Part shown: positions 52,244 to 64,000 of the stretch, in pieces | Position numbering within the stretch: the first letter of the stretch is position 1 | Layout: the number at the start of each line of letters is the position of its first letter | Source: Ophryocystis elektroscirrha | Lineage: Eukaryota > Apicomplexa > Conoidasida > Neogregarinorida > Ophryocystidae | NCBI GenBank assembly: GCA_030141585.1 | Contig: JAQIFP010000016.1 | Coordinates: forward strand, 1-64,000 | Reading direction: 5' to 3' | Length of the DNA stretch: 64,000 nucleotides | Position numbers and translations under genes: made by a program | Notes under the pieces: model-generated | Seen by the model: only the letters and a program-made list of their open reading frames with translations | Told to the model about the DNA's origin: nothing | Database searches by the model: none

Positions 52244-54725
52244 TATAGGTGTATGGAAATGGTAATGTTTATATAGTATTTTATTTAATTTATTTACATA
52301 GAAATTATTATTGATTTTTAATAATTATAAAAGTATAAAAATCTATATCTATATAAGTACTACATAGCAATTATATGCATAGCTATATATTGTTATTAAT
52401 TCACTATTTAATTTAGAATCCTTTTGCTACCATGGACTAGCACTCCTCACATGAATATTGTCGCGAGTTTGAAAAACCCGCTGACTAAAGGAAACACAAC
52501 TTATATATATATCATACTTCAATTTGATTCTCGTAAATCGATCACAAAAGAACTGGACTTGGATGAAAAAACTTTAGAAGCTGCTCCCGAGCTGTCAAAA
52601 ACTATGAAAAGTAATTTACACACATGAATTTTGGTTCTAACTTCGAAAATGTGTTTATACATACATCTACAGAAGCGTTAATAAACATCTTAGTAGAAGC
52701 GTTAATAGAAATCTTAGTAGAAGCGTTAATAGAAATCTTAGTAGAAGCGTTAATAGAAATCTTAGTAGAAGCGTTAATAGAAATCTTAGTAGAAGCGTTA
52801 ATAGAAATCTTAGTAGAAGCGTTAATAGAAATCTTAGTAGAAGCGTTAATAGAAATCTTAGTAGAAGCGTTAATAGAAATCTTAGTAGAAGCGTTAATAG
52901 AAATCTTAGTAGAAGCGTTAATAGAAATCTTAGTAGAAGCGTTAATNNNNNNNNNNNNNNNNNNNNNNNNNNNNNNNNNNNNNNNNNNNNNNNNNNNNNN
53001 NNNNNNNNNNNNNNNNNNNNNNNNNNNNNNNNNNNNNNNNNNNNNNTAGAAGCGTTAATAGAAATCTTAGTAGAAGCGTTAATAGAAATCTTAGTAGAAG
53101 CGTTAATAGAAATCTTAGTAGAAGCGTTAATAGAAATCTTAGTAGAAGCGTTAATAGAAATCTTAGTAGAAGCCTTAATAGAAATCTTAGTAAAAGCGTT
53201 AATAGAAATCTTAGTAGAAGCGTTAATAGAAATCTTAGTAGAAGCGTTAATAGAAATCTTAGTAAAAGCGTTAATAGAAATCTTAGTAGAAGCGTTAATA
53301 GAAATCTTAGTAGAAGCGTTAATAGAAATCTTAGTAGAAGCGTTAATAGAAATCTTAGTAGAAGCGTTAATAGAAGTAACAATTATAATTTTACTATAAC
53401 CGTAGATGACTCGAGCGTTTGCTATAAAGAAAATTAGTATATTTGTGAGCAAATTTTAGTTTTAGATTATTATACTAAAATTGTTGTATTTAAGGCGAAA
53501 GCATACTTGAATTATTTTAATATCTCTTAATTTGCAGTGGAGGAATATAATATCGCAGCAAAGCTTCTAAAATTTTATACAAATTTGCCGATTGTCGAGC
53601 CAGGATCCTTCAAATCCTTTTCAGGGCAATGTTGTTTTCGAGCCAGTTTTAAAGCGGATAGTGGAAATTTTTATCCTCTTGAAGACTTTTTCATATATAT
53701 TCCAAAACCTGTCATAATTCAGTAATTTACAAAAAGTATATAACTGTATTAGATATGCTGAAATATCGCATATAGCGCTAAATAGAACATCAGGAGCGCA
53801 AACTCGATTATTTGAGTTTGATGTAGTTATGAATAACGCTCATGTATATAATTTCAATTCGGTTGACCGACAAGAAGTCAACGTAATTAATATATATAAA
53901 TATAATTATTACAGCCTTTTATTGAGTATTTGGCCCGTAAAAATATAACTGTAAAATCTTTGACTGAAGTAAGTACTTTTTCTTTTTAATTATTTTTAAG
54001 TTATCTGTCGACGCTAAAAGCAAAGATAACCTTATGTCCGATGATGATGATGATGAAAGTGATGAAGACTATCAAGAAGACAATAGTAAGAACAAAAACG
54101 TTGTATCTTTTTGGTTTAATTATTACCAAGTTTTTGACTTGAATCTAGATCATTCAATAATTTTTCATTTAACCAAATGTCTATTCATTATATTGAAAAT
54201 AGAAGTATTTAAGTTATATCCATAAAATTATTTGTATATGTATATATATATATATATACAATTAGAAATATATACATTAGTAAATATGTAGACGAATACA
54301 TATTTTAGATTATATATGCGTGAATGCAAATAATAAATGTATAACTGATTGAATATGTATAAGTATATATAAATATAACTTTTTGTTATCATTTCATCAA
54401 TCTACTTATTATATTTACATTTTTTGAAGTGTAAATTTACTCCAAAAAAATCTTGTATAAATAAATAAGTTTTTTTAACTATGTGTTCATCAATTTTTAA
54501 GATTCATAGAGGCATTATCGACAGTAACATGTAGCAAATTTATTATGTTGTCTTAAAACAGTGCGTCTATAATATATGAATAAATATAATATGTTTGCTC
54601 AATGTTTAATAGATGAAGAAGAAGATGACGATGAAGAAAATGACGATGATAACGAAAGCAACAATGATAGTATTATCAGTGATAATGAACAAGAGCCGAT
54701 TATAAAAAAAGCTCGAAAAAAATAA
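50196..54725 (+). CDS. SSRP1: FACT complex subunit SSRP1 (no HMG box)
   Basis: SSRP1 works with SPT16 as a histone chaperone in transcription and replication. Exons in order: 50196-50267 (MLNPSEEVAVLTYNN), then from 50984 with KFGWRVRKTV and DIYRFDEFREE; a 32-nt intron; DFDSLQKHIQKYW and STRGWHCGVPEI; VFEIPSNCISQ; QLLEIRFFVPPKADE; LLLPAGRFDVK; FTRTSILLNGKSSDF; RILLLPWTSTPHMNIV from about 52417; 53539 onwards with FKSFSGQCCFRASFKADSG; RYAEISHIALNRTSG; acidic exons and a final exon ending PIIKKARKK. These match the NTD, the PH-like domains and the middle domain of SSRP1. There is no HMG box; the protein ends acidic then basic, as in yeast Pob3. The intron 52613-53536 contains a 24-bp minisatellite and a sequence gap. 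Confidence 0.92.
52203..52240. repeat. (AT)n microsatellite in SSRP1 intron
   Basis: A run of about 38 bases of AT dinucleotide in the intron before the SSRP1 exon that begins RILLLPWTS. Confidence 0.9.
52671..53376. repeat. 24-bp minisatellite in an SSRP1 intron, interrupted by a gap
   Basis: A 24-bp unit (AGAAGCGTTAATAGAAATCT plus TTAGT-type ending) repeats nearly perfectly. About 11 copies precede and 13 follow a run of exactly 100 N. Rare variants occur, such as AAAGCG (two copies), AGCCTT and the first unit AAACAT. The flanking exons of SSRP1 splice across it, since LSKTMK at about 52612 is followed in the family by the VEEYNIAAKL-like segment at 53537. Frames through it are open in several phases on both strands only because the unit is a multiple of three. 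Confidence 0.95.
52947..53046. other. Assembly gap (100 N) inside the 24-bp minisatellite
   Basis: One hundred N characters sit within the array, the usual placeholder for a gap of unknown size. The true number of repeat copies is therefore unknown. No coding exon of SSRP1 appears to be missing. Confidence 0.99.
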
Positions 54726-54807
54726 ATTATAGAATATTAGAATTTTTTCTTTTATTTCAGGTGCACTACATCCAATAAATAAAATGTATGAAATATAGTT
54801 TTTTTTT

Positions 54808-57800
54808 ATGAAATCTCCATCTAATAATGGCTGTAACTCTTTAGGAATCTATCATGATTACCTTCAAAAAAAGATGCATGTTCGCGAAGAGTTAAATCGG
54901 TCTCATAGTGACACATGCGTGGAAATGATGCATCACATGACTGAAAGGGATGTGCACGCAAACTACGAACACCCAGAAGATACAGAACCTAATTATTCTT
55001 ACGCTTTAAAAAAAGCTTTGTCAATGCACGACCTTTCTTGGCATCCTAGAAACTTTTTCAACTTTGCTGAACAAATTTTTCCAATTATAAATGAAATCAA
55101 ATCCTATAAGAAAAGCTACATACTTGGAGATATAGCAGCAGGAATTGCTGTCGGTCTAGCTTCAATTCCCATTGGTAATGATAATTCTATAAGTAACCCA
55201 TATACGCAAAGAAATGTATTTTATGTATATGGTTAATAGATTCATTAATTTGAGCTAAGCTCTTGATTGATTATATTAATATATTATAGGAATGTCATAT
55301 GCTGACATGGCTCGAGTTCCTGTTCAGCACGGTTTGTATCTTCAGTTTCTGTGTGGTGTGATATATATGTTTTTTGGCAGCGGACGAGTCATAGCCATTG
55401 GAGCTAATGGAGTTGAGTCTCTTATGTCAAGTTTTATAGTGGCTTCCATAGTTGGGTAATTTTTTTATCTTAGAATAAGTTTTTAGATGGAACGCATCTG
55501 AAGAAGTCTGGCTTAATGCATCCATAGGTTTGGCATTTTTCGTTGGAATTGATCTTTTAATCATGAGAATATTTAAACTTGGATTTGTAAGTAAAAGTTG
55601 TGTTTTAATGCATACGTACTGTAAAATACATCAACAATTACTATATAAACACACAGTTGAAGTTGTTATTTCCAAAAATGTTGTTTTCTGTGTTTATACA
55701 CACAATTATACATATATATTTAAATATATGTATATAGATATAAATTGAACTTGTGTATACATATATATGTATATATTTGGGGTTTATTTGTTTACACAAA
55801 TAAATATAGCTTTATATGCAAAAAATTATCAGAATTACAATCTTTATAATATTTAAATAAAAATTTTATTAAAATTAGAATATATACTTACTTCAATGCT
55901 ATATGTGTATTTTGGGTATTTGTAGATTGCTAATTTTTTGGCTGATTCTGTAGTGAGCGGGTTTTCAACTGGATGTGCTGTGATTATTGCAATTTCGCAA
56001 TTACAAAATTTTTTGGGGTTTAACGTGGAAAGAGGAACAACTATAGATATTTTGAAATACGTGTACACTCACATAGAAGAAACGCACTGGATTAGTATTG
56101 TGATGTGTATGAGTGGTGTTTTGTTAATTTACATTGTCACTTTATTAAATCGGTATGTTTTTAAACCCGTATTTGTGCCAACGTCGCTCGTAATTATGGT
56201 TGTTTTTATATCTGTTACTTACGGCTTCAAACTTTATGATCATCCTTTCAACGTCCCCATCGTCGGATATATTCCAAAAGGTCTGCCGAAACCCCTTGTC
56301 TTCAACTTCAATCCTAGTATTGTTAAAAGTCTTCTTGTTAATTCTTTTTTCTTCTCTATAGTCTACTTTCTCATGCATTCCGGCCTTTGCAAAAGCGTTG
56401 CTAGAAAAAAACGTTTTCAAGTAATTTATATTCGTATCTTTTATTAGTATGGATTCATGAAAAAATTACCTTTATTTATACAATAAATATATTACATTTA
56501 GTATTTCTTTATCACTAAATATCTATTGATGTGAGTTTTCAAGGTCTATGCATAGAATTATATATTACATCTATAACCAAGATCACAACATTAATAATAA
56601 GCAAAATTATGTATTGATACATGCATATACTATTTAGACTTACATAAATATATTTTTATACAGATATTGGTATTTATATATATTTTATAGACTTTCTTAT
56701 ATACCAAATTTATTTTTTTTTTTTTAGTTAAACTATAATCAAGAACTATTAGCTACATCCATGTGTAATATTATTGGAAGCTTTTTGCAATGTTATCCCG
56801 TAGGATCGTCGATAGCTCGAACATCAATCGCACTTCAAACCAACGTCAACACGCAATTATATAATCAATTTGTCTTTTTGACATTATTAATAGCTCTTAA
56901 TTTTATGACTCATCTTTTTTATTATTTACCGAAGGCCGGTTTGTCTTCAATTGTTTTGTATGGTGTTTGTTCGATGATGGACTTCTGTGAAGTTTTTCGG
57001 CTAGCCAAGTTTGCAAGCATTGATCTTACTTTGTGGTTAATTTCTTTTTTTACAACCGTATTTATTGGAGCCACAGAAGGTACTTAATTTTAACAAAATT
57101 CAAAAGCATATTTATCAATCATATAAATGTATTACTGATACTATATAATTGATATAACGTATATATATTTAATTAACAAAAAAATGATTAATTAATTACA
57201 ATATAGAACTATTATAATTTATATAAATTTACCAAATATATGGATATTTAATTATAATAAATACTACTTGAATTATTTATATTAATTACAATATACAATG
57301 GTATAATATATAGATATATAAACATATTCAGACATTAATATATATAAACGTTTAGTTTGTATCCTATAATGTATATATATATGTAAGTATTAGTTGAATT
57401 ACTACTATTAATATTATTGCTATTATTATCATTACTATTACTATCATTACTATTATTATAACTATTATAATTATTCTTAATAATATATATAACTACATAT
57501 ATTATGACGTACATAAATTATGAATATTTAAATACATATCTTCATCAAATCAAAATATTACAGAATTCAAATATTTACACTTTTTTTTCACTAGGCATAA
57601 TCATATCTGTGGGATTGTCGTTATTATGGGTTGTCAAAATAGCGGCGTTTCCAGAAAATGAAGTTATAGGAAGATTACCGGGTTCCAACATTTATCGCAA
57701 CATAAAAACCTTTCAAAATGCAAAAGAAAATCCTGGAATCAAAATATTTCATTTTTCAGCTCCTCTTTATTTCTGTAATATTGAATATTTTAAGAAAAAA

Positions 57801-58142
57801 ATTTTTGAAATAGCGGAAATATCACCACAATTGATTCAAAAAAAAAAAGAAGACTTGCAAACCTCCAATGTTAAAGTTATAATTGTAGACGCTTCTGCTA
57901 TATCTGGAGTAGATGTAACTTCTGTTCGCTTGCTCAAAGTTATAAAAACTACACTGGAATTACATGGCATCACTCTACTTTTTTCTAATTGGAGAGGTCC
58001 TACCAAATCTTATCTTTATAAAATAAAATTCTACCATGTAATTCCTCCTGATAGATGTTTTTTAACTATACAAGACGCTGTAGCTTGGGCTAGCTCTTTT
58101 TATTTATCAACTAAACATAATGTGTTAAATGTTACTCTTTAA
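54808..58142 (+). CDS. SLC26/SulP family anion transporter with STAS domain
   Basis: Six exons (54808-55174, 55291-55455, 55487-55586, 55926-56420, 56728-57079, 57595-58142) join in phase. An N-terminal cytosolic part (about 110 residues, His-rich) leads to ILGDIAAGIAVGLASIPIGMSYADMARVPVQHGLY, the family signature, whose two halves are joined across intron 1. Hydrophobic segments follow (SGFSTGCAVIIAISQL, LVIMVVFISVTYGF, SFLQCYPVGSSIARTSI, IIISVGLSLLWVVKI). After them is a STAS domain with VIIVDASAISGVDVTSVRLLKVI. SulP proteins move sulphate, bicarbonate, chloride or similar anions across a membrane; the substrate here cannot be read. The SSRP1 stop lies 82 bases upstream. Intron 31-nt at 55456-55486. 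Confidence 0.92.
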
Positions 58143-58182
58143 AAATAAGAGTTTTGATGTTTTAAATTAAATTAAAAAAAAA

Positions 58183-59991
58183 TTAAGGTGCAAAAGAGGA
58201 TTGAGGAGATATGCTTTCAGCTTCACTTGGTGGAGCCACGCTTATATTGTGATTTGATTTTTCTAGTATAAGTAAGGGTAAGCTGGTAGGCGTTATAATA
58301 TTCTGATTGATTTCTTTGGCATCATTAGCTGAAACCTCTGTGTTTTCCGACTCATTATCTTCATTGTCTGCGTATGTACCAGATTCATTAAAATGATAGT
58401 TAGAATTAATTGGAGATTTTCTGACGGCAAAGTCTTGACTTTTTTTTTTTTTAATAATATCTAAACTTTTTTTATATGTAGTTTTTTACCATGTATGTGC
58501 TTTGTTTGATGAACCTTTTTTTTTTCTTTCAAAATAATAGGTATTGCAATACTAGGAGGAGTAGATTTTGATCTATACAATTTGTTATAAAAAGAAATTT
58601 TGAATTTAGAGAAATTTGCGCATTTAAGATTATTGAAGTAATTCAGTCGCATATTCTCTTCATTATAACTAGAATTTAAACTTGGTTTTTTTATTTCACA
58701 ACATTTTGTAAACTGCAGTTTTTTAGAATATGATGTTTTTAATTTGGGATACAGCTCGAGTGATGAGTTATTTGAAATATTCATTAAATTCTTTAACTTC
58801 AAATCATCCTTTTCATTATTGATAGAAGTTATTTTCATTGTATTGGCCTGAATTGAAAGAGAAGCAGAATCGAAGTTCGTTTTAGGGCGAAGAAGATTTT
58901 TGACGGGAATGTTTATCTGAGGCTCTATGAAGCAATGTTTGATAAATATCGTGGATGGAATTTTTACTTCACCTTTAAACTTCAATGATTCTGCTCCAGA
59001 GACTGAATTAGAGCGAAACAGACAATGATTCACTTCATTTATCCCTGGAGAATTAGAATAAGAAAAAAAAGAGCTTCTTTTTGACGTATTTTGAGATGAC
59101 TCAAAAAATTTAGTTTGTGTTGGGATATTGCATAAATTTAATGAAGTGTTTGATAGATTTCTGTTAATGCCGTACGGGGTTGATATTTTAGCCAGAATAG
59201 TTGCATGACACAAAGTTTTGGAACTTGATAACTTCAACTGTACATATTCTAAAATAATTAACTTACTGTTACTTTTTTTTTTAATGTTTTTGAGTCTTTC
59301 ATGACTCGTTGTTCTAAAAAAATATTTCTTTTTTTTTTTTTTACCTTTTTCGATATCTTGCTTTTGACAAGACAAATCAATAGAGTGATTTTTTTTCGCA
59401 GTAAAAAAAGCATGTTTTACTTTAAATTGCGGCTCTGTAGGAGCCTTATTTTCGTCATCAAAATAAGCACTTTTGATTTCCGGATTGATTGAAGGCTTAA
59501 GAAAGCTTTCAATTGAAGAATCTAAATTTGGAATTCAATATTAATTTGTTAATTAAAACTTTATATTTATTTTATTCAAATCTATATGAAATAAATAAGG
59601 TTATATTTAAATGAAAAGCTAAGCTTATCAACAAATTGTATATAAAGTTATATATAAATAGTGATAGTTGATCATAAGCATACATAGATTATTATATATT
59701 TATTTTAACATTATAATTTGTGACTGTATATGAATTTATAAAAGAATTACATGTTTTATTTGTATATATAAAATATATAACTATTTTGTATAAAAATCAT
59801 ATATATAGTAGTAATATATATAAATGATACAAGGTTACACATATATATTTACCACATACATATAAGACACATATATAATAATAATAATAATAATGATAAT
59901 ATTAATAATAATAATAATAATAATAATTAATAATAATAATAATAATTAATAATAATTAATAATAATAATAATAATTAATAATAATAATAAT

Positions 59992-60058
<67 letters not shown>

Positions 60059-60651
60059 AATAATGTAAGGCTTATATAAAATTTATGTATATAAATGTCA
60101 TTAGTAAAATGTGAATACGTGTTTATATATAAATTTAATGTGTAAACATAATTTGTAAATATGTATCAACTATATCAAACCTATATTTAATTTAAAATCT
60201 TGAACTTATCAATTAAGCTTGCACAGAGTTTGATATTATCAATTCACAAATAACTCTAGTATTTGGAAAACCTAATTACCGTTAATATGAATCGAATGTA
60301 TAAAATAAATGGGAAATGTATATATTACCAGCGTCGTCGGAATCTATATCAAGAAATTTATTCCAGCCAGCATAAAGCGGTTGTGCAACGCTTCGCTCTA
60401 TTAGCATTTAGCCATATTAAATAAAAAACCTTTATTAAAATCAATCTGTAAGTCTACGGCAAAGTAGATTAAAGTACAGTTCTACCTTTTTTGATTGTCG
60501 GCATCGAATAATTTTCAACTGGATTTATATTTATAAATAGACATCTTGATACGTTATAATGCACAGAAAACTTTTCTTTTTTCGTCGAACGACCTCTAAA
60601 ATTCCTTGAGTCGAAACAATAGCTATACCGAGTGATCATACTCCATCTCAT
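58183..60651 (-). CDS. Unknown disordered Ser/Asn/Lys-rich protein
   Basis: Exons: 60651 to about 60495 (MRWSMITRYSYCFDSRNFRG to SMPTIKK); about 60402-60329 (ERSVAQPLYAGWNKFLDIDSDDA), 59521-58490 (SSIESFLKPSINPEIKSAYF onward) and a last exon to 58183 (IIKKKKSQDFAVRKSP ... SSFAP). The 807-base intron 60328-59522 carries an AAT array; another of 29 nt lies at about 58489-58461. The first exon could instead be separate, with the start at 60407. The product is hydrophilic and low in complexity, with no membrane segment or known domain. A 31-nt intron-like stretch at 59344-59314 is read through because its removal would shift the frame. Confidence 0.45.
59877..60063. repeat. AAT trinucleotide array
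   Basis: About 187 bases of TAA/AAT repeats with interspersed ATTAAT changes. It lies in the long intron of the unknown minus-strand gene at 58183-60651. Confidence 0.95.
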
Positions 60652-61082
60652 TTTATTAATTCATACTATGCATAAAATTCAATTATTTTACTAATCAAAC
60701 GAAACATATTCAAATACTAAAATGAAGCCATGTTGATACATATACTTTTAAACTTTTAAATATGTATCTATATTTATTTATATGCATAAAGTTGTATATG
60801 TATACTCAAGTATACTGGTTGTCTAAAGTAAAATTTGATATAAAAGCTATTTTATTTATTTCAATTAAATTTTGAAGTAAGAAAGCAGTTCAAGTTACAC
60901 ACATACACTGAAAAAATAGCAGTATATTAAACTCCTTCTTGAACATAAACAACTTCATTAGTTTTATATTTAACTCTCATCAAAAATTATTATCAATTCA
61001 TTGATATTTTATATCTTATTCAATTTGATTATAACAGTTCATTAATAAAACTATCAAAAACTTAATTAATATAATTACTAAC

Positions 61083-62789
61083 TTACAATATTTTTTGTAT
61101 GTTGGTAAAACGGGTAGAATCTGTGTATTCATCGGAAACGGAATTCGAGTAATCAGTGAGGTTCTCAGATGGAGGAGCATTAACTAATTGAGAAACTTCT
61201 TTAACTGATCGCAGTAAGTCCAAGTTTGTATATACATAACGACGCACTTCACGCCAATTATTAGTGTACTTTGACAAACTGGAGTTCCACGGACAAACCG
61301 ATTTAACCCAATTATACTTAGAAGATATAGCACCTGAAAAAAAAAATTGTTGAAATTTTACATAGAGACAATTTTCTATAAAAAATGTCACAAAACTATA
61401 ATTATATACTTTTTTATTATAATATATTTATACGATATATCGCATATTATTAGGAGCCATATTAACTGAAACACCCTATGCAAACTGTATCTTTTAAGAG
61501 TATTATCTATATATAAGTTTTTAATTATATCGTGAAAGCTATATGCTATAAGATACATATTGCAACAGCGTATGGATAATATACTAAATTTTCAAAAGTC
61601 TAATGTTGTAATATTTTACTTTATCTCATTATATATTGTTCTATATTAATTCTCTACATATTAATGAAGTTACATATTCCAAAAAATATATTATTTATAG
61701 TATATGAGTTACGGAGTGTATTGCGATTTTTTTTGTAAATAGATATATTCATTTTAATGTATATTATACAATTTATTTGTAATATATATTATATTTATTG
61801 TGCTACAATAAAATTGACAAATTTATTATGATGATTGATACTTTGTTCGTTAGTTGAAATCATTTATATGAAACGTATATTTATGCTTAATATAACGTAA
61901 ATTTTAATGACTAACTCTGCATGGATGGTGTTCTTAATACTTTCAAAAAACTTGAATTATATTATACTATAAATTAATCTAAATACTTTTATTATAAACT
62001 ATAATATAAGTATTTTATACATGTAAACAAAACTAATTATTAATTGCAGTGTTATACCAGTTTTTGGATCTCTTCTTGTATACCAAACTATTTGGCAATT
62101 ATGTATTCTATCATGACCCTTGTAATCAGAACTGCGAACTCGTTCGATGAGGGCTCGAAAAGACTTAATTACTCCTGAACCACATTCGATTTATATATTC
62201 ATTACCCCCATGACATACAACTATTACTCGTAACCCAGAACAATTCTCTCCAAAATTTTCGAGAACCCGATCGACTCGAAGACACAAATTAGCTATGGAT
62301 TCACCTCCGAGAGGTTGCCAATAAAAAGAATCTCTTTGTTTGCGACCAACTTCATCTTGATACTCTTTGATCCGCTCATGATGTGGTTTATTTGCTAAAA
62401 CTCCTCTGTCACGTTCTCTCAAATAAACTTCTGTAGTCCTAATAATTTTATGAAACAAAACACAAATACCATCTAGCTTCAGGTAGTTCAAGTGTAGCAG
62501 CTGTTTCCATCGCTCGAGCATATTCAGAAGTAAAATATTTATCAAAAACTGAAAATATGTTATTACGAATAAATTCTCCAGCTATTCGAGCTTGCATACG
62601 GCCTCTATCTGTTAAGCGATATAAGCTATTATGGCGATTTCTAAACTCCCCAGTCCAAAAGTCAAGTTTTCCTTGTCTAGCTAATTTTTGCGCTAGATTT
62701 CCTAAGAGCTAATGCACAATTCGACTATATTTACCTTCTGATTGTCCATGACGTACTAAAACAAGATCTACGGGCATATTTCTATGCAT
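61083..62789 (-). CDS. Histidine phosphatase superfamily protein, PGAM-like
   Basis: Five exons (62789-62735, 62701-62470, 62438-62206, 62174-62058, 61333-61083) join in phase to about 295 residues; three introns are 31-33 nt. The catalytic motif LVLVRHGQSEGN is at the N-terminus, split after SEG by an intron. FTSEYARAMETA, YLRERDRGVLAN, LGGESIANLCLRV and VIVVCHGG supply the second Arg, Glu and second His of the active site. The enzyme removes phosphate by way of a phosphohistidine; the substrate may be a sugar phosphate or a phosphoprotein. A C-terminal extension of about 80 residues, from SSKYNWVKSVCPWNS on, is predicted mostly helical then disordered and is not in classic PGAM. The start is the first ATG before the motif. 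Confidence 0.9.
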
Positions 62790-63113
62790 TGTATTATTGA
62801 CTATATTAGTCTAGCAAACTGAAAAAAAAAATTTAATTAAGTTCTTTTTCTGAATATATATATTTTTATGTCTACTTTTTTATCATTTTTAATTGTCAAT
62901 ATAATTATAAATTATATTTGTATTATATATATATACAAAAGTAAAACCAATATCTGTATGCATAAATTTATGTATATTTCTTTTATGTATAGTATGATTA
63001 CAATATCTTATTATTATGTTTTTATATAAATATTATTTATTATTACGGACAAAAAGAATAGAAATTTATAAATTTTTTTTCAAAAAAAGAATTTGTTTCC
63101 CAGCAAAAAAAAA
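62790..63113. other. Intergenic, AT-rich
   Basis: These 324 bases hold the upstream side of the phosphatase gene and the 3' side of the next minus-strand gene. I see only AT-rich sequence with short A or T runs and no feature. Confidence 0.5.
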
Positions 63114-63488
63114 TTAAATAGAAGTTTTTCGAAACGGCTGAGGCGTTGCAGAACTTTCTGCATCAACAAATAATGGAGAACTTATAAGCTTATTATTGGT
63201 TCCTAGAAATAACTTTGACTTGTCATCGATATATTTGCTGAATCTTGGAAAATATGTCGCATGCCCTTTAGAATCTATTGAAGGACTTTGGGTTAAAATT
63301 TTGTTTTTCAAATTATCACTTGATAAATTTGTTTCGGAGTTGTATGAATAATGACTTAATAGTGAAGGGTATTCAGGCTCTTTGTCGTAAAGAGTGGAGT
63401 ATGTACTTGAATTATCATTAAAATGTTTGCCACTGGAAGAATCTCCAGTACCCAAAGAATTTTTCAGCTTAGAACAGACGCTACTCAA
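63114..63488 (-). CDS. 3'-terminal exon of an unknown Ser-rich protein (partial)
   Basis: The open frame from an acceptor (TTTTTTTAG just upstream of 63490) encodes NLSSVCSKLKNSLGTGDSSS, then Tyr/Ser-rich sequence and ends PQPFRKTSI. No domain is recognised. Earlier exons were not found in the remaining 500 bases, so the gene probably continues beyond the window or the ATG within this exon (MSSVCSKL from a non-ATG in frame) is not the real start. Confidence 0.4.
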   Translation of the reverse strand: MSSVCSKLKNSLGTGDSSSGKHFNDNSSTYSTLYDKEPEYPSLLSHYSYNSETNLSSDNLKNKILTQSPSIDSKGHATYFPRFSKYIDDKSKLFLGTNNKLISSPLFVDAESSATPQPFRKTSI

Positions 63489-64000
63489 ATTCTAAAAAAA
63501 TATAATCAACATATTATTTGCTTAACATAAACAGTAAATTTATGAATACAAGAAATAAATTTTAAACTTTTCTATATTACTATCAGATTGAATCTTCAAA
63601 AAAATTCTATCAATAATCACTATAAATACATAAATATAAATTAACGCGTATCTTAAAATACTTATTCTGTATTCAGCAGTTATATTTATTAATGTAAATA
63701 CATGGGCTCAAGGACTGATTGATGAGTACATGCATAGACACTCTTTGAACAACATCTCTAATATAGTTATATAAGTAGATTGAATCTTATTATGTAATAT
63801 AAACCAACTATACATAATATATTGTTAAAAAATTAAAAATTTAACGCTCATATTATGCAGAATACGCTTTCATATATTACAATTGTTATATGCAACTATA
63901 ACTGTTCATATTATTATTATATATATACAACATATAAACTTTTTCCTTTTTATTTCAAAAAATTCAGATAACTTATAGATACTAGCATTAAATAATTTTC
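63489..64000. other. AT-rich edge, nothing recognised
   Basis: The last 512 bases are AT-rich with no open frame of note. They are likely intron or upstream sequence of the partial gene at 63114-63488. Confidence 0.4.

Noticed and set aside
52671..53376. CRISPR-like array
   Set aside because: Units are directly adjacent with no spacers, and the context is a eukaryotic intron.
52624..53452. Long frames with ALIEILVE, LLTLLLRF or KISINAST repeats
   Set aside because: They come from the 24-bp minisatellite in an SSRP1 intron; the unit is a multiple of three, so frames stay open.
59314..59344. 31-nt GT...AG intron inside the unknown gene at 58183-60651
   Set aside because: Size and ends fit the short-intron class, but removing it puts the rest of the long exon out of frame, so it is read as a coding Lys run; a transcript could overturn this.

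Overview
The window is a 64 kb piece of a very AT-rich, intron-rich eukaryotic nuclear genome. Two genes for alveolin-type inner-membrane-complex proteins and two for cysteine-rich oocyst-wall proteins identify the organism as an apicomplexan that forms oocysts; coccidian, Cryptosporidium-like or gregarine cannot be decided from this sequence alone. No bacterial, viral or organellar segment, no tRNA or rRNA and no CRISPR array was recognised.

Twenty-two protein genes are called. Left part (0.3-9 kb): N-terminal part of a Brr2/ASCC3-type helicase (-), splicing factor SYF2 (-), a cyclophilin (-), and an MBOAT acyltransferase of the DGAT1/ACAT group (+, 12 exons). Centre left (9-27 kb): gamma-tubulin complex protein GCP2 (+), a giant oocyst-wall protein with a Gln/Asn repeat (+), an FHA-domain kanadaptin-like protein (-), TRIP4/ASC-1 (+), an SRSF1-like SR protein (+), a CID-domain RNA polymerase II CTD-binding protein (+) and a small unknown gene (+). 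Centre (27-34.3 kb): two divergent alveolins, a second oocyst-wall protein (-) and an F-box-like unknown (-). Right part (34.3-64 kb): SelO pseudokinase/AMPylase (-), a nine-exon unknown (+), U2AF large subunit (-), YIPF6-like Golgi protein (-), Tudor-SN (-), FACT subunit SSRP1 (+), an SLC26/SulP anion transporter (+), a disordered unknown (-), a histidine phosphatase of the PGAM type (-) and the 3' exon of another unknown (-).

Most genes are split by introns of about 31-35 nt with GT...AG ends. I reconstructed these by joining conserved protein motifs across them and checking reading phase. A second class of introns, hundreds of bases long, holds AT, AAT or 24-bp tandem repeats. The two oocyst-wall genes, the cyclophilin and the CID gene have no introns. 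Genes are close together, and two divergent pairs have start codons that nearly touch (TRIP4/kanadaptin) or overlap (SSRP1/Tudor-SN).

Functional themes: pre-mRNA splicing (SYF2, SRSF1, U2AF65, possibly the helicase), transcription and chromatin (SSRP1, CID protein), pellicle (alveolins), oocyst wall, microtubule nucleation (GCP2) and lipid storage (DGAT1). Exon limits are inferred by reading and have not been checked against transcripts.
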